Part shown: positions 16,067 through 19,620 of the stretch, one piece after another | Position numbering within the stretch: the stretch's first letter is position 1 | Layout of the letters: the number at the start of each line of letters is the position of its first letter | DNA from: an uncultured Prevotella sp. | Lineage (GTDB): Bacteria > Bacteroidota > Bacteroidia > Bacteroidales > Bacteroidaceae | Reading direction: 5' to 3' | Assembly (NCBI GenBank): GCA_905211345.1 | Contig: CAJMAO010000022.1 | Location: 1 to 19,620, forward strand | DNA: 19,620 nucleotides | The notes under the pieces: generated by a model | Told to the model about the DNA's origin: nothing | Database searches by the model: none | Seen by the model: the letters and a program-made list of their open reading frames with translations, nothing else | Made by a program: the position numbers and the translations under genes

Positions 16067-16744
16067 TCAGCCTGTTATGAGTTTATATCCGAATCCGTAG
16101 ACGGTCTTTATCTCGATGTCGGCACCAGCGGCTTTGAGCCTTTTGCGCAGGTTTTTCATCTGGGCGTATATGAAATCGAAGTTGTCGGCTTGGTCGATGG
16201 CGTCGCCCCATACGGCTTCGGCCAGTGTCTCTTTCTCTACAAGGCGGTTGGGGCGGTTGACGAAGTAATGCAGTATGTCGTATTCCTTGCGCCCTAAGTC
16301 GATGTCCTTGCCGCCGACCTCCACCTTGAACGTGTCGGGATGTATCGTCACGTTGCCTATTTTTATCGAGCGTTCACCGCCTTGTGCGTTGCGTCGCATC
16401 ACGCTCCGTATCCTCGCGTGCAGTTCCGCGAGGTGGAAAGGCTTTGCCAGATAGTCGTCGGCACCCAGCTCCAGTCCGTTGACTTTGTCCTCGATGGAGT
16501 CTTTAGCCGATATTATTATAACGTTGTTGCGTTTTCCGCGGTCGGCAAGCTCACGTAGCAGGTTAAGCCCGTTGCCGTCTGGCAGCATGATGTCGAGCAG
16601 TATGCAGTCATATTCATATATGAAAACCTTAGTCCGCGCGGTGCTGTAGTCGGCCGCAGTCTCCACCACATACCGCTCTTTTTCAAGCGAGCGGGTAATC
16701 ACTTCGCGCAGGTCGGCGTTGTCTTCTATTACGAGTATCTTCAT
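16067..16744 (-). CDS. OmpR-family response regulator
   Basis: Length is 225 residues from ATG 16744. A TTG seven codons upstream is rejected because MKILVIEDN is the standard receiver start. Receiver domain ~1-117: acidic pair E7/D8, phosphoacceptor D51 (LLDIMLPDGNG), S79 and K101 (YLAKPF). Winged-helix DNA-binding domain ~127-223 (DLGRKEYDILHYF, YAQMKNLRKRL, TVYGFGYKL). All key residues are present. It is the first gene of the regulator-kinase operon. The 5' flank contains a 36-bp inverted repeat and no convincing promoter. A likely target is the PepSY-like pair immediately downstream. Confidence 0.94.
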   Translation of the reverse strand: MKILVIEDNADLREVITRSLEKERYVVETAADYSTARTKVFIYEYDCILLDIMLPDGNGLNLLRELADRGKRNNVIIISAKDSIEDKVNGLELGADDYLAKPFHLAELHARIRSVMRRNAQGGERSIKIGNVTIHPDTFKVEVGGKDIDLGRKEYDILHYFVNRPNRLVEKETLAEAVWGDAIDQADNFDFIYAQMKNLRKRLKAAGADIEIKTVYGFGYKLITG

Positions 16745-16763
16745 ATTTGGCTGAAATTTATTC

Positions 16764-16862
16764 AATTAAGAGTTAAGAATTAAGAGTTAAGAAAATATGC
16801 TTTGTTGTTGAATTTAAGCAACATAACATATTTTCTTAACTATTAATTCTTAACTCTTAATT
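16764..16862. repeat. 36-bp inverted repeat with internal 14-bp duplication
   Basis: The left arm (16764-16799) and right arm (16827-16862) are complementary over 36 bp with one mismatch and a 27-nt loop. Each arm is AATTAAGAGTTAAG twice, then AAAATATG (the right arm has one change). The right arm supplies the stop codon (16857-16859) and last Asn codon of the acyl-CoA synthetase gene. It would fold into a long AU-rich hairpin between that gene and the regulator gene. It could be a terminator, an RNA-processing site, or a non-autonomous repeat element. There is no transposase and no clear target duplication. Confidence 0.8.
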
Positions 16863-18926
16863 ATTATTCTTCTCAATTCTTATCCTCGCGTCAACGGCCA
16901 CAACATCGTTCTCGTCGGCCAAGAGCGGGTTGATGTCCATTTCCTTTATTTCCGTTGCGAAGCGCAGTAGCGTTGACAGGCGCACTATTATCTCGGCGTA
17001 TTTCTTTTCGTTGATGCCTTTCTGGCCTCTCGTACCTTTTATTATCTTGTACGCCCTGAGTGAACGTATCATGGAATAAGCCTCGTCGTAAGAGAGCGGG
17101 GCAAGTCCGCTTGACACGTCTTTCAGCGTTTCGACGAATATTCCGCCAAGTCCGCATAGCACGATGTGCCCGAAACGCGGCTCGTATTTCGCCCCGATGA
17201 ACAGCTCGCGGCCCTTTATCATTTTCTGTACCATTATCGCCGTGGCACCTTCTATCTGCATCATTCGGTCAAACTCGATGCCTAAGTGCTCGGCGCTACG
17301 TATGTTGAGGGCCACTCCGCCAACGTCACTCTTATGCACTGGACCTACAACCTTGGCCACGACAGGGTAGCCTACGTTTTCGGCGAAGGCCGTAAGCTCG
17401 GTCTTGTCGGCGCTTACTTTCTCGGGCACCATTGGTATGCCGGCACATTCGAGCAACTCGTGAACATGCTGCGGAGAGATGTATCCGTTGCCGTCAATAC
17501 GGCTGATGACCTCGCGTATGCGTGGAACGTCGACGCCGAACAGCTCTATCTCGGGCGAAGCTGGCCGCGGAGTCTTCATTACTTGGGTAAGAGCTGTGGC
17601 AAGAGTCACCTCGTCGCTGAAGTTGACATGCCCTTTCTTGAGGAACTCGGCCACCTCGGGACCGGCCGTGTGAAGGCACGGCAGAATGGGGAATATTGGC
17701 TTTTTACATTCGAGAATCTTCTTGTGGAGCACGTCGTAAGCCTCGTATAACTGAACAAGTCCCGGTGTTCCGAAGATTACGAAAATTGCGTCGATGCCAT
17801 TAAACTTATTCTCGCAGTAGTCTATTGCAAGCGCGAGATGCTCCGGGGTGCCTGTGGCGAGTATGTCGATAGGGTTGGATACCGACGATCCGGGGAACAG
17901 TTTGCTTTTCAGTTCGTCGGCGTCAGGCCCTTCAATCTTGGGCACGTTGAGCCCTCCTTTCGACAAAGCGTCGGTCAGCATCACGCCCGGGCCGCCGGCA
18001 TGGGTTACTATTGCGAAGTTGCGGCCTGCCAGCGGAGGCAGCGTGAAGATGCAGCCTACGGTGGTAAGTTCCTCGCGCGAGAAGCAGCGTACTATCCCGG
18101 CTTTGCGGAAAAGAGCCTCCACTGCCGAGTCGCTGCTGGCTATCGCTCCCGTATGCGATGACGCGGCGCGGCTTCCGCTCTCGCTGCTGCCTGCCTTGAT
18201 TGCCGCTATACGGCAGCCTTTGCGTATCAGCGAGCCGGCGTGGAACAGCAGTTTGTCAGGGTCGTTGATGTTTTCGATGTAAAGTAACTTGATGTGCGAG
18301 TCGCGCGCGGGGTCGAAGTTTTCGTCCATGTATTGCAGAACGTCCTCAATGCCTATCTGCCTGCTGTTGCCAACACTCCATACAGAGTTGAACGGCAATC
18401 CCTTGATTACGGCTGATTCGAGTATGAACACCGCAGTGGCTCCCGACCCGCTGATGAAGTCTACGCCCTTTTCGTGAAGCGTAGGTATGGGTTTCGTGAA
18501 CACGCTGTGGTGCCATGAGTTCATCAGTCCGATGCAGTTTGGCCCGATGAGCGCCGCTCCGTACTTTCCGCATGATGCCACGATGCGTTTCTCAAGTTCG
18601 GCTCCGGCTTTCGTCTCCTCGCCGAATCCGGCCGATATTATTATGAAAGCCTTTACCCCTTTTTGGCTTGCCAGCAGCTCTACGGTGTCAGGGCAGGCCG
18701 GGGCTGGTATCACGAGCACGGCCAGTTCGGTAGGAGGAATGTCGGCGCAGTCGTGGAACACCTTGATGCCCTGCACCTCGTCTTCTTTCGGATTGACAAC
18801 CCTCAGCGTGCCTTTATAGCCTCCGCTTATAAGGTTTCTTACCAACGCGCCGCCGGGTTTGTGCACGTTGTTGGAGCCTCCCACGACCACGATGCTTTCG
18901 GGATGTAACAGTTGTCGGTTTATCAT
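16857..18926 (-). CDS. ADP-forming acetate/acyl-CoA ligase (alpha-beta fused)
   Basis: Length is 689 residues, the usual size of fused ADP-forming acetyl-CoA synthetases. An N-terminal CoA-binding Rossmann domain (~8-130; VVVGGSNNVHKPGG) is followed by succinyl-CoA-ligase-like domains (~150-450) with the probable phospho-His H258 in AASSHTGAI and GGPG at 311-314. A C-terminal ATP-grasp domain (~470-686) has HKSDVGGV (531-538) and EMDINPLL (662-669). Family reaction: acyl-CoA + ADP + phosphate to acid + CoA + ATP, which gives substrate-level ATP from acetyl- or other acyl-CoA. There is no GNAT domain, so it is not a Pat-type acetyltransferase. Acyl specificity cannot be read here. It starts 41 bp after the peroxiredoxin gene, probably the same operon. 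Its 3' end is overlapped by an inverted repeat that sets the final Asn-stop. Confidence 0.9.
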   Translation of the reverse strand: MINRQLLHPESIVVVGGSNNVHKPGGALVRNLISGGYKGTLRVVNPKEDEVQGIKVFHDCADIPPTELAVLVIPAPACPDTVELLASQKGVKAFIIISAGFGEETKAGAELEKRIVASCGKYGAALIGPNCIGLMNSWHHSVFTKPIPTLHEKGVDFISGSGATAVFILESAVIKGLPFNSVWSVGNSRQIGIEDVLQYMDENFDPARDSHIKLLYIENINDPDKLLFHAGSLIRKGCRIAAIKAGSSESGSRAASSHTGAIASSDSAVEALFRKAGIVRCFSREELTTVGCIFTLPPLAGRNFAIVTHAGGPGVMLTDALSKGGLNVPKIEGPDADELKSKLFPGSSVSNPIDILATGTPEHLALAIDYCENKFNGIDAIFVIFGTPGLVQLYEAYDVLHKKILECKKPIFPILPCLHTAGPEVAEFLKKGHVNFSDEVTLATALTQVMKTPRPASPEIELFGVDVPRIREVISRIDGNGYISPQHVHELLECAGIPMVPEKVSADKTELTAFAENVGYPVVAKVVGPVHKSDVGGVALNIRSAEHLGIEFDRMMQIEGATAIMVQKMIKGRELFIGAKYEPRFGHIVLCGLGGIFVETLKDVSSGLAPLSYDEAYSMIRSLRAYKIIKGTRGQKGINEKKYAEIIVRLSTLLRFATEIKEMDINPLLADENDVVAVDARIRIEKNNN

Positions 18927-18967
18927 AGTTCTATCGGTTTAAGGTTTTGTTATGTTTTTAAGCAATA

Positions 18968-19417
18968 TCATTTCAATATCTGCGCGGCGTGTTCCTTCAC
19001 TTTTATCTCCTTTGGCGTTATCACGCGCTCTATCACTCCGTCTTCATTGATAATGAACGTTGTGCGCATCGTGCCCATGTACGTGCGTCCGTACATCTTT
19101 TTCTCACCCCATACGCCGAACTTCTCAACAAGCTGTTTCTCCGTATCGGCTATCAGGTGGAATGGCAACTCGTTCTTGGCTATGAACTTCTGGTGCTTCT
19201 TTTCGTCGTCGACGCTTACTCCTACCACTTCATACCCCTGAGCCTTCAGTTCCTGATAGTTGTCGCGCAGGTTGCAGGCTTCCATTGTACAGCCTGAAGT
19301 AAGGTCTTTAGGATAAAAATATAATACCAGCTTCTTGCCTTTAAAGTCAGTCAGCTTTATTTCGTTGCCGTTTTCGTCGCGCCCCAAGGTTTCGGGGGCT
19401 TTGTCTCCGATGTTCAT
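18968..19417 (-). CDS. bcp: Thioredoxin-dependent peroxiredoxin, PrxQ/Bcp type
   Basis: Length is 149 residues, cytoplasmic, no signal peptide. The thioredoxin-fold active site YFYPKDLTSGCTMEAC holds the peroxidatic Cys C43 and, five residues on, C48, the resolving Cys of atypical 2-Cys PrxQ enzymes. Conserved VVGVSVDD and the MGTMRTTFIINEDG segment support the family. It reduces hydrogen and alkyl peroxides with thioredoxin as electron donor. It is the first gene of a likely two-gene operon with the ADP-forming acyl-CoA ligase. Transcription probably starts from TATCTTTG (19448-19455, - strand), giving a short leader of ~25 nt. Confidence 0.94.
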   Translation of the reverse strand: MNIGDKAPETLGRDENGNEIKLTDFKGKKLVLYFYPKDLTSGCTMEACNLRDNYQELKAQGYEVVGVSVDDEKKHQKFIAKNELPFHLIADTEKQLVEKFGVWGEKKMYGRTYMGTMRTTFIINEDGVIERVITPKEIKVKEHAAQILK

Positions 19418-19534
19418 AATATGCCTTGTTAGTAAGTTATTTTCGGCAAAGATACTGTAAAAAATTGAGTAAGCGAAACTAAACAGTAAAGAAATTAGGC
19501 TTTGCCGTCAGTACGGCATTTGGCAGGTTGAAAT
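19418..19534 (-). promoter_or_regulatory. Promoter region of the peroxiredoxin-ligase operon
   Basis: On the - strand TATCTTTG (19448-19455) is a perfect TAnnTTTG -7 element. TTTC about 20 nt further upstream is close to the -33 element TTTG. The predicted start is ~25 nt before ATG. A small hairpin GCCGT/ACGGC (19504-19517) lies upstream of the promoter and has no T-run on either side. Confidence 0.65.
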
Positions 19535-19578
19535 GCAAGAGGTGGCCTTTTGGCTTGCGAAAGGCGGTTCATCCGCAA
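19535..19578. repeat. 22-bp-period tandem repeat cluster D (2 units)
   Basis: Units start at 19535 (core AGAGGTGGCCTTTT) and 19557 (GCGAAAGGCGGTTCATCCGC, right half lost). Its decayed last unit shares TTCATCCGC with the sequence right after the decayed unit of cluster A (66-74), so both arrays may end in a related flank. The last ~40 bases of the window show nothing recognisable. Confidence 0.7.
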
Positions 19579-19620
19579 ATCTGTTGGATGTTCATTTGCA
19601 AAAAGAGGAAGTTGCCGTAA

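Noticed and set aside
16764..16862. Insertion sequence
   Set aside because: There is an inverted repeat but no transposase gene and no clear target-site duplication; at most a non-autonomous element.
16857..18926. Pat-type protein acetyltransferase
   Set aside because: The ligase-like domains match, but no GNAT domain is present; the length fits the fused ADP-forming acyl-CoA synthetase.
1..19578. Roughly even ~6.5-kb spacing of the four repeat arrays
   Set aside because: Four points are too few, and the spacing follows from the lengths of the large genes between the intergenic sites.

Overview
The window looks like a chromosomal piece of a Bacteroidales bacterium, probably Prevotella-like. 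The signs are three large secreted proteins ending in type IX secretion system (T9SS) sorting domains, promoters with the Bacteroidetes -7 motif TAnnTTTG, start codons without Shine-Dalgarno sequences, and PepSY-like proteins next to a two-component system. I see no phage, plasmid, transposase, CRISPR or RNA-gene signature. The genus is inference.

Left part (1-13339, all + strand): a gene-poor leader, then three surface or secreted proteins in a row. They are an 843-residue protein made of seven ~105-residue beta-type repeats (396-2927), a 1110-residue M6-family zinc metalloprotease (3010-6342), and a 2246-residue mosaic adhesin-like protein with fibronectin-III-like, choice-of-anchor-J-like and propeller-like modules (6599-13339). 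Each begins with a signal peptide and ends in a Por/T9SS-type C-terminal domain, so the three are probably exported by the same machinery, encoded elsewhere. Hairpin terminators separate them. The first gene carries a G8 tract near its 5' end and may be phase variable.

Right part (13570-19417, all - strand, convergent with the left part). Read in the direction of transcription it holds a PrxQ/Bcp peroxiredoxin and an ADP-forming acyl-CoA synthetase (probable operon), a 36-bp inverted repeat, an OmpR-type response regulator and its histidine kinase (operon), and two tandem paralogous periplasmic PepSY-like proteins. An 8-bp direct repeat with an 11-bp period lies just upstream of the first PepSY-like gene. 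It is a good candidate binding site for the response regulator and suggests the four genes form one envelope-signalling module.

Across the window: four intergenic clusters of a 22-bp-period tandem repeat with the core AAAGRYGGCCTTT (1-66, 6405-6492, 13380-13489, 19535-19578). All keep exact 22-bp phase, none lies in a gene, and neighbouring units form strong hairpins. These arrays are the clearest structure in the window that ordinary annotation does not explain.
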